From assembly GCA_900764925.1 (NCBI GenBank), contig CAAFPW010000081.1:1-20765 (forward strand): a stretch of 20,765 nucleotides of DNA. The letters run 5' to 3'. Position 1 is the stretch's first letter. Each line of letters opens with the position of its first letter. Positions 1 to 6,765 of the stretch are shown in pieces. Made by a program: the position numbers and the translations under genes. Source of the DNA: Fusobacteriaceae bacterium. Its GTDB lineage: Bacteria; Fusobacteriota; Fusobacteriia; Fusobacteriales; Fusobacteriaceae. Under the pieces are notes generated by a model. That model saw only the letters and a list, made by a program, of their open reading frames with translations, made no database searches and was not told the DNA's origin.

Positions 1-7
1 ACGGAGA

Positions 8-109
8 GAAGTTAGATTAACTCAGCGAAATCGAACGCTAAAAAATGCAACTGTTTGAACGAAGTGAGTTTTGCATTTTTAGTGAGATAAGCTATAGTTA
101 ATCAACTTC
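8..109. repeat. Long imperfect inverted repeat (intergenic palindrome)
   Basis: The outer arms at 8-26 and 91-109 are near-complementary (GAAGTTAGATTAACTCAGC against GCTATAGTTAATCAACTTC). The inner arms at 38-50 and 70-82 (CTAAAAAATGCAA against TTTGCATTTTTAG) pair almost perfectly around a loop containing GAACGAAGTGAG. The element lies downstream of the minus-strand membrane-protein gene ending at 145 and has no T-run typical of a terminator. It could be a dispersed palindromic repeat, an mRNA 3'-end stabiliser or part of a structured RNA that begins outside the window. The pairing is seen directly; the role is inferred. Confidence 0.6.
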
Positions 110-144
110 TTGTAGTCTGAAGCAATTCTTAGTTTCCTTCTCCT

Positions 145-888
145 TTATTTAGATAAATTGTAATTTAAAAGTTCTAATGTAATTTTAGTGGTAGCTACAC
201 ATGTAACAAGTGGAGCTATAAAGATACCAACTATTGGTATAAAAAATAAGATAGTAAAAATTCCACCACAGAGGGTAGCATATACCCTCTGTTTTTTTAA
301 GAATTCAAGGCTCTCTTTAGGAGAAAGATTATATCTCTCTAAAGTATAATCCATAAAAGAGAAACCTGTAAAATATCCTTGGATTATAAAGATTAAAAGT
401 GGAATTGATAAGTTGATAGGAAATATAAATCCAAGTAACATAACCACAGCTGTTCCTATCATCTGTTTAAAAAAACTTTTTATACCTATATCAACTCCTC
501 TAAAGATAAAACCTATATTATCTTTAAAAGTAAAGTTGAACTCTTTTCCTGTAAGATGTGTCTCTACTCTTTCTGAAATATATCCAAGAATAGGTGAGAG
601 AATTACAAGTAAAAGAGATTTATATACCAAGTAGTAGAAAAATACAGAGCATAGCCACACCAGAATCTTTACTAAAATATAGATTATAGAACTATATTCT
701 TCTAACTTAAAAAATTTTTCCAATGAAGTTGTCAAACTTAGAGTTAAAAGATCACCTAGGTAGATAAAACCTAAAAATAATACAATACTTATAACTCCAG
801 GAATGAAATAAAACTTCTTTAACTTAGCCTCTTTTATTATTCTAAATGAATCTAAAAAAGAGCTAAATACAAGGGAGATAGCTTTCAT
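145..888 (-). CDS. EI24/CysZ-like integral membrane protein
   Basis: This 247-residue polytopic inner-membrane protein resembles the EI24 family, which includes the sulfate permease CysZ (about 250 residues). An N-terminal amphipathic stretch with KKFYFIPG leads into a first membrane segment near residues 30-50. Further hydrophobic segments lie near 65-100, 140-180 and 205-235. The family-typical stretch SPILGYISERVETHLTG sits just after the second hydrophobic block. It is the last gene of a three-gene minus-strand operon; its ATG starts 2 nt after the phosphatase stop, so translation is probably coupled. No sulfate-assimilation gene lies nearby, so sulfate transport itself is not supported here. 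Many EI24 proteins in anaerobes have no assigned substrate. Family membership is fairly sure; function is not. Confidence 0.75.
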   Translation of the reverse strand: MKAISLVFSSFLDSFRIIKEAKLKKFYFIPGVISIVLFLGFIYLGDLLTLSLTTSLEKFFKLEEYSSIIYILVKILVWLCSVFFYYLVYKSLLLVILSPILGYISERVETHLTGKEFNFTFKDNIGFIFRGVDIGIKSFFKQMIGTAVVMLLGFIFPINLSIPLLIFIIQGYFTGFSFMDYTLERYNLSPKESLEFLKKQRVYATLCGGIFTILFFIPIVGIFIAPLVTCVATTKITLELLNYNLSK

Positions 889-890
889 AA

Positions 891-1514
891 TTATTCCATT
901 CCTTCTAGATGAGATACATCAGAGAAAAGATCAATACTATATTTCCCATCTGTATAATCTACAATTGAAAGACTTGTATTTTTAGGTACAGCAACCTCTC
1001 CTAATTCTTCAAAACTTATATTTTTTATCACTTTAAAGATAGCTTTAAGTGTCATACCATGAGTGATAACTACAACTACATCATCTTTTTTATGATTTTC
1101 AGTTATCTTTTTCAATCCTCTTTCAACTCTTTCTATGAGTTGTGGAAAAGATTCTCCCCCATAAGGAGCAGGGTCATAATCCTTTGGATTGAAGAAAAAG
1201 TTATGAAACTGTCCTGGAAACTCTCTCTCAAACTCCTCTCTAGGAACTCCTTCCATTCTTCCAACAGATATCTCTTTGAACTCATCAATAAACTCTATCT
1301 TTATATCTCTATCTCCAATTATAAGTTTAGATGTTTCAATAGTTCTTCCTAAAGGTGATGAGTAAAAATTAGTAAACTCAGTATTCTTAAGTTTTTCTCC
1401 TAATTTTTTAGCTTGTTCTCTACCCTTTTCAGTAAGAGGAGAGTTAGATGAACCTTGAAATATTTTTAAAGTATTCCAAACAGTTTCACCATGTCTAATA
1501 AAATAAATTTTCAT
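891..1514 (-). CDS. Histidine phosphatase family protein (phosphoglycerate mutase-like)
   Basis: A 207-residue branch-1 histidine phosphatase, probably cytosolic. The catalytic RHGET motif is at residues 7-11 (phospho-accepting H8). R57 in SSPLGRT, the acid/base E81 in EFKEISVGRMEG and the second catalytic histidine in THG (H152) are all present. The size and motif set match the small cofactor-independent-of-mutase phosphatases of the CobC/GpmB/PhoE type, so hydrolysis of a small phosphoester is more likely than glycolytic mutase activity. The substrate cannot be read from the sequence. The start at 1514 is preferred over an in-frame ATG at 1556 because a GAAAGGAC ribosome site lies just upstream of it and the family's MKIYFIRHG opening begins there; the upstream start would overlap the previous gene. 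It is the middle gene of the operon. Confidence 0.88.
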   Translation of the reverse strand: MKIYFIRHGETVWNTLKIFQGSSNSPLTEKGREQAKKLGEKLKNTEFTNFYSSPLGRTIETSKLIIGDRDIKIEFIDEFKEISVGRMEGVPREEFEREFPGQFHNFFFNPKDYDPAPYGGESFPQLIERVERGLKKITENHKKDDVVVVITHGMTLKAIFKVIKNISFEELGEVAVPKNTSLSIVDYTDGKYSIDLFSDVSHLEGME

Positions 1515-1527
1515 ATTTTCGTCCTTT

Positions 1528-2298
1528 CTATTTTGTAATATTTTTAAACTTTTCACTTTGTAAAAAGTTTTTTATGTTATTTATTCTAGTGGTATCACTA
1601 GGGTGTGTACTTAAAAATTCAGGTTGTCCACTACCAGATAAAGTTTTCATTCTTTCCCAAAAACTTATAGCAGTATTAGGATTATAGCCAGCTAATTTCA
1701 TAAAGATGAGTCCTAACTCATCAGCTTCTGTTTCATGCTCTCTACTATATTTTAAAAGAACAAGATTTGAAGCACCACCATATATTTGAGTAGAAAATCC
1801 CATAGAGTTTAAAATAGCACCACCTAGATTTTGTAAAGTTGAGTAGCTTGCTTGCTCTCTTCCATGTTCAGCAATAGCATGAGCTATCTCATGAGACATA
1901 ACAACAGCCAGTCCATTTTCATCTTTAGTATAAGGAAGTATTCCAGTATAGACTGCTACCTTACCTCCAGGCATACACCAAGCATTAGGGACACGATTTT
2001 CTATTAGATTAAACTCCCATTGATATTTAAATTTAGATACTTTTTGATCTGGGTGTTCTTTAAAATATTTATCAACAGCATTGGCAATTCTATTTCCAAC
2101 TTTTTTAACAAGCTTAGCATCTTTATTATTTAAAACTTTACTATGAACAATAATCTCTCTATATTGGGAGTAGCTTTGACTAAGCATATCCTCTTCAGAA
2201 ACTAAAAGTAATTGTTTTCTTCCAGAAATAGGAGCATTGGTACAAGCTATAAATAAAGTTAAAAGCAATGAGATAAAAAATATTTTTTTTATTTTCAT
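1528..2298 (-). CDS. M48 family zinc metalloprotease, lipoprotein
   Basis: A 256-residue predicted lipoprotein. The signal peptide of residues 1-18 ends in a lipobox-like LFIAC with the lipidated cysteine at 19, so the enzyme would be anchored in the periplasm or outer membrane. The M48 zinc site is complete: HEIAH at 136-140, with E189 in the HETEAD motif as the likely third ligand. The conserved NAWCMPGGKVAVYTG block precedes it and a C-terminal STHPS (H232) follows, as in the LoiP/BepA/YcaL-type M48B and M48C proteins. Such proteases usually clear misfolded or misassembled envelope proteins; that role is inferred from family. The start at 2298 is chosen over one at 2328 because AAGGAGGGTGATT lies directly upstream and the signal peptide begins there. 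First gene of the minus-strand operon. Confidence 0.92.
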   Translation of the reverse strand: MKIKKIFFISLLLTLFIACTNAPISGRKQLLLVSEEDMLSQSYSQYREIIVHSKVLNNKDAKLVKKVGNRIANAVDKYFKEHPDQKVSKFKYQWEFNLIENRVPNAWCMPGGKVAVYTGILPYTKDENGLAVVMSHEIAHAIAEHGREQASYSTLQNLGGAILNSMGFSTQIYGGASNLVLLKYSREHETEADELGLIFMKLAGYNPNTAISFWERMKTLSGSGQPEFLSTHPSDTTRINNIKNFLQSEKFKNITK

Positions 2299-2403
2299 AT
2301 AATCACCCTCCTTAATTAGCTTAATCAAAGATATTTTATTATTTAAAGATATTTGATATAATATGTTATAATATATTGTACTCGATTTTAAGGAGGTTGT
2401 AAA
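2299..2403. promoter_or_regulatory. Divergent promoter region (M48 operon / kdsB)
   Basis: This 105-bp AT-rich gap separates two divergently read operons. For kdsB, an extended -10 element TGTTATAAT is visible at 2364-2372 (TG at 2364-2365, TATAAT at 2367-2372), with no good -35, followed by the ribosome site AAGGAGG at 2391-2397. A second TATAAT occurs at 2357-2362. For the minus strand only AT-rich candidates are seen, with ribosome site AAGGAGGG just before 2298. No operator was recognised. Confidence 0.5.
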
Positions 2404-3144
2404 ATGAAATTTTTAGGAGTAATACCATCAAGATATGCATCAACTAGATTAGAAGGAAAACCATTAAAAGATATTTGTGGACATACTATGATAGAGTGGG
2501 TATATAAGAGAACTAAATTATCTAACTTAGATGAGGTAGTAGTGGCTACTGATGATGAGAGAATTTATGAGGAAGTGGAGAGATTTGGAGGAAAGGCTAT
2601 TCTTACAAGAAAGGATCATGAAAATGGAACAAGCAGAATAGCTGAAGTCTGTGAAAAATATAGTGATTATGATGTGATTGTAAATGTTCAAGGGGATGAG
2701 CCATTAATAGAACCAGATATGATAAATTCAATAATAGATTCATTTAAAGAGGATGATACAATATCTATGAGTACTCTAAAATATAAGTTAGATACTATGG
2801 AGGATATTGAAAATCCAAACTATGTAAAGGTTATTACAGATAAAAAGGGGTATGCTATATATTTCTCAAGAAGTGTTATCCCTTATCCGAGAAAATTGGA
2901 TATTCAAAATTATTATAAACATGTTGGAATATACGGGTACAAAAGAGATTTTGTAATAGAGTATGCTAAGATGGAGTCAACTCCATTGGAGCTATCAGAG
3001 TCATTAGAACAACTTAGAGCATTGGAGAATGGTTATAGAATAAAAGTAATGGAAACACCATATAAAATTTTAGGAGTAGATACTCAAGAGGAGTTGGAAA
3101 AAGTTAGAGAGTATATAAGAGAAAAAAATTTAAACTTGTATTAA
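2404..3144 (+). CDS. kdsB: 3-deoxy-manno-octulosonate cytidylyltransferase (CMP-KDO synthetase)
   Basis: A cytosolic enzyme that transfers CMP from CTP to KDO, producing the activated sugar needed for the LPS inner core. The 246-residue product matches the usual length (about 250). The N-terminal nucleotide-binding stretch PSRYASTRLEGKPL, the VQGDEPLI metal/nucleotide motif, the PNYVKVITD segment and the FSRSVIPYPR substrate-binding segment appear in family order, ending with LGVDTQEELE. Its presence shows that the host makes KDO-containing LPS, which supports a diderm organism. A strong ribosome site (AAGGAGG) precedes the ATG. The next gene, a SpoIID-type lipoprotein, begins 13 nt after the stop, so the two are probably cotranscribed. 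Confidence 0.96.
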   Translation: MKFLGVIPSRYASTRLEGKPLKDICGHTMIEWVYKRTKLSNLDEVVVATDDERIYEEVERFGGKAILTRKDHENGTSRIAEVCEKYSDYDVIVNVQGDEPLIEPDMINSIIDSFKEDDTISMSTLKYKLDTMEDIENPNYVKVITDKKGYAIYFSRSVIPYPRKLDIQNYYKHVGIYGYKRDFVIEYAKMESTPLELSESLEQLRALENGYRIKVMETPYKILGVDTQEELEKVREYIREKNLNLY

Positions 3145-3157
3145 AGAAGGGGTAGGT

Positions 3158-4744
3158 ATGAAAATTTTAAAGCAATTGCTATTGGTTGCAGTACTAGGAG
3201 TTGTTTTTACTAGCTGTACTTCGACTAAGGGAAATTATAAAGAGATCAGTAGTGTTCCTGTTAAGGTTGAAAAAAATAGAGTAGAAAAGGGAAATTATGA
3301 TATGGATTACTCTTTTTTTAAGAAGAGAGGATTACCAATTCCCAATAGTTATAGGGGAAAAGCTTCGGAATATTTAGTAGCAAGAAATGATACTTTGAAA
3401 AAATATGGTTATGGTTTTTTTGAAGATTATAATGAGAAAAAGGCTTTAGTATTTTATAAAGACTTAGTTGTGAGAGGATATGGAGATAACTCACCTTATT
3501 GGAGATGGAAGGTAAGTTTAGACAAGGATGATTTTTTTACAGCTATTAAAAATAATCTTTTAAGTGTATATAGAGAAAGACCAAGTGAAGTATTAACACT
3601 TTCAAAAGGAGAGTGGAAATCTTTAAAAATAACTGAATCTTCAATAGGAAAGATAAAAAATGTTGAAGTAGCAGCAAGAGGAAGATCAGGGGTAGTTACA
3701 TATCTTTTGATTACAACGAATAAAAATAGCTATCTTGTGGCTAAAGAATTAAATATAAGAAAATTGTTTGCTTTAAATAAAAGTAGGGCTGAGAGTAGAT
3801 CAGATATTTTGTTATATGGAGCTAGAGGGGGAGCAGGGAGATACCAAGACAACCCTATTAGAAAAAATATAACATTATTCCCATCAGGATATTTTGCAAT
3901 AGAGTATAATGGTGGGAAGGTAAATATCTATGGTGGAGGTTATGGACATGGAGTTGGTATGGGACAATATACAGCTTATGATTTAGCTAAAAATCATAGA
4001 TATACATATAAAGATATACTTACAAGAAACTATCCAAATGCAGATTTAAAAAATATGTACTCGTTAAAGGGAGTAGGAAAAACTATAAAAGTTGGGATAA
4101 CAAACTCTTTTAGAGGTATGGATCATGACAAAGTAGTTTTATCTAGTAATGGAAAGATAAGAATAGATGGGGCAGGATTTAAAATAGATGTTCCAGCTAA
4201 GCAAAAAGTTGTAATAGTAAATAAAGGGGATAGACTATGGGTAAGTGTAGATGGAAAACATAGAGTTAAGACAGTAAATCCATTGGATATTACAGCTTAT
4301 GGATACTATATCACTCTTGAGGGAGTAAAAAGAGGACATACATCTACACCAAGATATAGAGGAGATATGATGGTTAAACCTTCTAAAACAAATTCTAAAG
4401 GAGTAAGAGTAATCAATGAGGTCAAGATAGAGGATTATTTAAAACAGGTAGTTCCAAGTGAGATGCCAGAGAGTTTTGGTGTAGAAGCTTTAAAAGCTCA
4501 AGCTGTAGCAGCTAGAACTTATGCACTAAGTGACTACCTAAAAAATAGATATGAGAAAGATGGATTTCATGTAAAAGATACAACAGAGAGCCAAGTATAT
4601 AATAATGCCAAGGAAAACGAGAACGCAACAAAGGCAGTAGAAGCAACTTCAGGAAAGGTTTTATTGAATGAGGGAAAACCTATTGATGCGAAATATTTCT
4701 CAACTTCATCAGGATTTACAGAGGCAGCTAATTATATCTGGTAG
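3158..4744 (+). CDS. SpoIID/LytB-type lipoprotein with circularly permuted domain order
   Basis: A 528-residue protein with a signal peptide ending in lipobox FTSC (Cys20), so probably a periplasm-facing lipoprotein. The SpoIID core is unmistakable: PSEMPESFGVEALKAQAVAA near residues 433-452 (E435 is the likely catalytic glutamate), then DTTESQVY at 474-481 and KYFSTSSGFTE at 512-522. SpoIID enzymes are lytic transglycosylases that cleave denuded peptidoglycan strands. In ordinary members the core is followed by an SPYxRW segment and a C-terminal GHGVGMSQYGA motif. Here SPYWRWKV (112-119) and GYGHGVGMGQY (261-271) come before the core, and the protein stops at W528, just after the TEAANYIW block. 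All family blocks seem present, in permuted order. The ribosome site is GAAGGGG. The next gene starts 11 nt after the stop. Family is sure; activity is inferred. Confidence 0.88.
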   Translation: MKILKQLLLVAVLGVVFTSCTSTKGNYKEISSVPVKVEKNRVEKGNYDMDYSFFKKRGLPIPNSYRGKASEYLVARNDTLKKYGYGFFEDYNEKKALVFYKDLVVRGYGDNSPYWRWKVSLDKDDFFTAIKNNLLSVYRERPSEVLTLSKGEWKSLKITESSIGKIKNVEVAARGRSGVVTYLLITTNKNSYLVAKELNIRKLFALNKSRAESRSDILLYGARGGAGRYQDNPIRKNITLFPSGYFAIEYNGGKVNIYGGGYGHGVGMGQYTAYDLAKNHRYTYKDILTRNYPNADLKNMYSLKGVGKTIKVGITNSFRGMDHDKVVLSSNGKIRIDGAGFKIDVPAKQKVVIVNKGDRLWVSVDGKHRVKTVNPLDITAYGYYITLEGVKRGHTSTPRYRGDMMVKPSKTNSKGVRVINEVKIEDYLKQVVPSEMPESFGVEALKAQAVAARTYALSDYLKNRYEKDGFHVKDTTESQVYNNAKENENATKAVEATSGKVLLNEGKPIDAKYFSTSSGFTEAANYIW

Positions 4745-4755
4745 GGGGAGAGAAG

Positions 4756-6072
4756 ATGAAAAAGTATTTAGGGGTTTTTGTAGTAACTATAACAATGATT
4801 TTAAGTATATTAGCAGATTCGTATATTGGGATAGGGGTAAATTCAATTTTAATACTTTTGAGTTTATTGGCTTTGAAAAGAGGGTTCACTTTGGAAGAGG
4901 TAGTAGAGAGTGGATATTTTAGTGGGAAAAAAGCCTTTTTAGTGATGAAGATATTTTTATTGGTAGGGGCTGTTTCGTCTATTTGGATAATGTCTGGGAC
5001 AATTCCTATCGTTGTTTATCAAGGGGTTAAGCTTATGAATCCTGAGTATTTTTATCTCTCTTCATTTTTAATAACCTCTGTGGTAGCTTTTTTGTTAGGG
5101 AGTTCCTTTGGAACTGCTGGAACAGTTGGAATAGCTATGATAGCCATAGGTAAAGGATTGGGAGCTGATTTGAGTATAGTTGGAGGAACAGTTATTTCAG
5201 GGGCATATTTTGGAGATAGATGTTCTCCAGTTTCTTCAAGTGCCAACTTAGTAGCAACCTTGACAGAGACAAATCTATATACCAACATAAAAAATATGTT
5301 TAAGACAGGAACTTTACCCTTTATAGTTACAGGTATTTTATATGTATTTTGTAACAGCAATGGAGATAGGATAGTAAAAAATATTTCTATGTTAGAGATG
5401 TTAGAGAGAAACTTCAATCTATCTTACTACAGTTTTTTACCCATAGTAGTGATTCTGTTTCTCACTCTTTTTAAAATAAATGTGAAGATATCTTTGAATA
5501 TAAGTATAGTTATAGCAATAATAGTAAGTTATTTTGTACAAGGATATGGGGGATTAGAGATAATTAAAACTATATTGTTAGGATTCTTTTTTGAAAAGGA
5601 TAATCCACTTTATACTATATTAAAAGGTGGGGGTATCATCTCTATGTGGAAGACTTGTATGATAGTTTTTATTTCATGTTGTCTCTCTGGAATTATTCAA
5701 AAATTACAACTATTTTCAAAGTTTGAAAAACTAATTATGAAAAGTAAAAGTGAATTGGGGATATATATTTGGACAATGATAGTCAGTGTAATTACTGGGA
5801 TGTTAGGTTGTAATCAATCAATAGCTGTGGTTATGACAATAGATATAATGAAAAATATTTATAGACTCAAAGAAATAGCAAAAGAGAAATTTTCCATAGA
5901 TATAGAAAATAGTGCAATAGTTCTTTCTGCTATAATTCCTTGGAATTTAGCTAGTCTTGTTCCAGCAACAGTTATGGAGCTACAAGGAATCACATATCTT
6001 AAGTACTCATTTTTCATTTATGCTATCTGTATTTTTACAATAATTAGGAAATCTATATCTTTAAAAAAATAA
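4756..6072 (+). CDS. NhaC-family Na+/H+ antiporter
   Basis: A 438-residue integral inner-membrane protein with about ten to twelve hydrophobic segments and almost no soluble domain. Family signatures seen include SGTIPIVVYQGVKLMNP (80-96), LGSSFGTAGTVGIAM (114-128) and GAYFGDRCSPVSSSANLVA (149-167). A second-repeat equivalent, MLGCNQSIAVVM, is followed by SAIIPWNLASLVP. NhaC proteins exchange Na+ for H+; relatives such as MleN exchange organic acids with ions, so the substrate is uncertain. The ATG at 4756 has ribosome site GGGGGAGAG directly upstream, partly overlapping the SpoIID stop. It is the last gene of the kdsB operon, and no strong terminator is visible after it. The link between this transporter and LPS or glycan genes may be only positional. 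Confidence 0.88.
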   Translation: MKKYLGVFVVTITMILSILADSYIGIGVNSILILLSLLALKRGFTLEEVVESGYFSGKKAFLVMKIFLLVGAVSSIWIMSGTIPIVVYQGVKLMNPEYFYLSSFLITSVVAFLLGSSFGTAGTVGIAMIAIGKGLGADLSIVGGTVISGAYFGDRCSPVSSSANLVATLTETNLYTNIKNMFKTGTLPFIVTGILYVFCNSNGDRIVKNISMLEMLERNFNLSYYSFLPIVVILFLTLFKINVKISLNISIVIAIIVSYFVQGYGGLEIIKTILLGFFFEKDNPLYTILKGGGIISMWKTCMIVFISCCLSGIIQKLQLFSKFEKLIMKSKSELGIYIWTMIVSVITGMLGCNQSIAVVMTIDIMKNIYRLKEIAKEKFSIDIENSAIVLSAIIPWNLASLVPATVMELQGITYLKYSFFIYAICIFTIIRKSISLKK

Positions 6073-6102
6073 AAAAATACTTCTACTTTCAAAGGTTTTT
6101 TA

Positions 6103-6131
6103 TTGACAATTTTTTATTTATAGCATATAAT
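6103..6131 (+). promoter_or_regulatory. Consensus promoter upstream of the feo locus
   Basis: A perfect -35 TTGACA at 6103-6108 and a perfect -10 TATAAT at 6126-6131 are separated by 17 bp. The first feo gene starts 49 nt after the -10, with ribosome site AAGGGGGGAT. No convincing Fur-type 19-bp palindrome overlaps it, so how iron might control this promoter is not evident from sequence. Confidence 0.85.
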
Positions 6132-6179
6132 TGTTATAGAAAAAGAAAGTTAGGTATGTGTAACTAAGGGGGGATTAAC

Positions 6180-6404
6180 ATGGTACCTTTATGTTTTGCA
6201 CAATTGAATAAAGATTTCCTGATTAAAGAGATAAAAGGACAAAGAGATTCTAAGTGTTGTTTACTTGATAAGGGATTATGTGTAGGAAATAAAGTTCGTA
6301 TAATGAATGAGGATAGAAATTGTTTTATAGTGAAAGTAAATGATACAGTAAAATATGCTCTTAATTTTGGATTAGCTAATAAAATAATGTTACAAGAGAT
6401 ATAG
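6180..6404 (+). CDS. FeoA-like small protein, cysteine-rich (first copy)
   Basis: This 74-residue protein fits the FeoA SH3-like fold: an MVPL opening, a KGLCVGNKVRIMNED turn, an IVKVND strand and a closing ALNFGLANKIMLQEI, which matches the family's usual ending (ALG.GLA..I.V). FeoA is a small cytosolic partner of the FeoB ferrous iron transporter; its exact role is unsettled. The protein is unusual in carrying five cysteines (5, 26, 27, 34, 48), including a CC pair, whereas the second copy downstream has one. It is read from the consensus promoter at 6103-6131 and is separated from the second feoA by a hairpin. The ATG at 6180 follows a strong AAGGGGGG site. It may be an accessory or redox/iron-responsive FeoA; that is inference. 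Confidence 0.8.
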   Translation: MVPLCFAQLNKDFLIKEIKGQRDSKCCLLDKGLCVGNKVRIMNEDRNCFIVKVNDTVKYALNFGLANKIMLQEI

Positions 6405-6412
6405 CTTATAAC

Positions 6413-6442
6413 GAACAGCCTTAAAAGGGCTGTTCTTATTTC
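6413..6442 (+). terminator. Hairpin with short U-rich tail between the two feoA genes
   Basis: GAACAGCC at 6413-6420 pairs with GGCTGTTC at 6428-6435 (8 bp, loop of 7), followed by TTATTTC. The stem is GC-rich for this genome but the tail is weak, so it may terminate only part of the transcripts, or protect the upstream mRNA, giving different levels of the first feoA-like gene and of feoA-feoB. Confidence 0.6.
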
Positions 6443-6507
6443 AAAGAAAACTTTGAAAATCAAAGAATTTAAGATTAATATAATTAATATATATGGAGGA
6501 AAATCAG

Positions 6508-6738
6508 ATGAAACTATGTGATTTGAAAAATGGTGAAAAAGCAAGAATTGTAAAAATTGGAAGATTGGGAGAGTTGAAAAAAAGACTTGTTGATATGGGA
6601 GTAACAGCAGGAGAGATAATAAAATTAGAAAGAAATGCACCATTGGGAGATCCACAAGAGTATATAGTAAAAGCTACAGGAATAGCTATCAGAAAAGAAG
6701 ATGCTAAAAATATAGAAGTAGAAAAGATAGATGAATAA
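6508..6738 (+). CDS. feoA: Ferrous iron transport protein A (second copy)
   Basis: A 76-residue FeoA with the classical layout: MKLCDLKNGEKARIVKI, then GELKKRLVDMGVTAGEIIKL, a PLGDPQEYIVKATGIAIR segment and a closing ED-AKNIEVE. It is a cytosolic SH3-like partner of FeoB in Fe2+ uptake. The start at 6508 is preferred to an in-frame ATG at 6493, because GGAGG at 6496-6500 is correctly placed for 6508 and would lie inside the gene for the earlier start. Only 27 nt separate its stop from feoB, so the two are almost certainly cotranscribed and this is likely the main FeoB partner. A TATAAT at 6479-6484 might be part of a local promoter, but no well-spaced -35 is seen. Confidence 0.93.
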   Translation: MKLCDLKNGEKARIVKIGRLGELKKRLVDMGVTAGEIIKLERNAPLGDPQEYIVKATGIAIRKEDAKNIEVEKIDE

Positions 6739-6765
6739 TTAAATTTTTTATAAAGGGAGAAGAAT

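Noticed and set aside
1515..1556. Longer start for the histidine phosphatase
   Set aside because: It would overlap the M48 gene end and add 14 residues before the normal family N-terminus; the internal ATG at 1514 has its own ribosome site.
4668..4922. Open frame overlapping the end of the SpoIID gene and the antiporter start
   Set aside because: It is out of frame with two supported genes, and the antiporter has its own start and ribosome site. It also does not continue the SpoIID family sequence, so it does not rescue a truncated tail.
6090..6180. Fur box upstream of the feo locus
   Set aside because: Iron control would be expected, but I see no palindrome near the GATAATGATAATCATTATC pattern around the promoter.
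6164..6655. Minus-strand hydrophobic frame across both feoA genes
   Set aside because: Its Phe/Leu-rich translation follows from reading A-rich coding DNA backwards; it crosses a promoter-proximal region and a hairpin and has no ribosome site.
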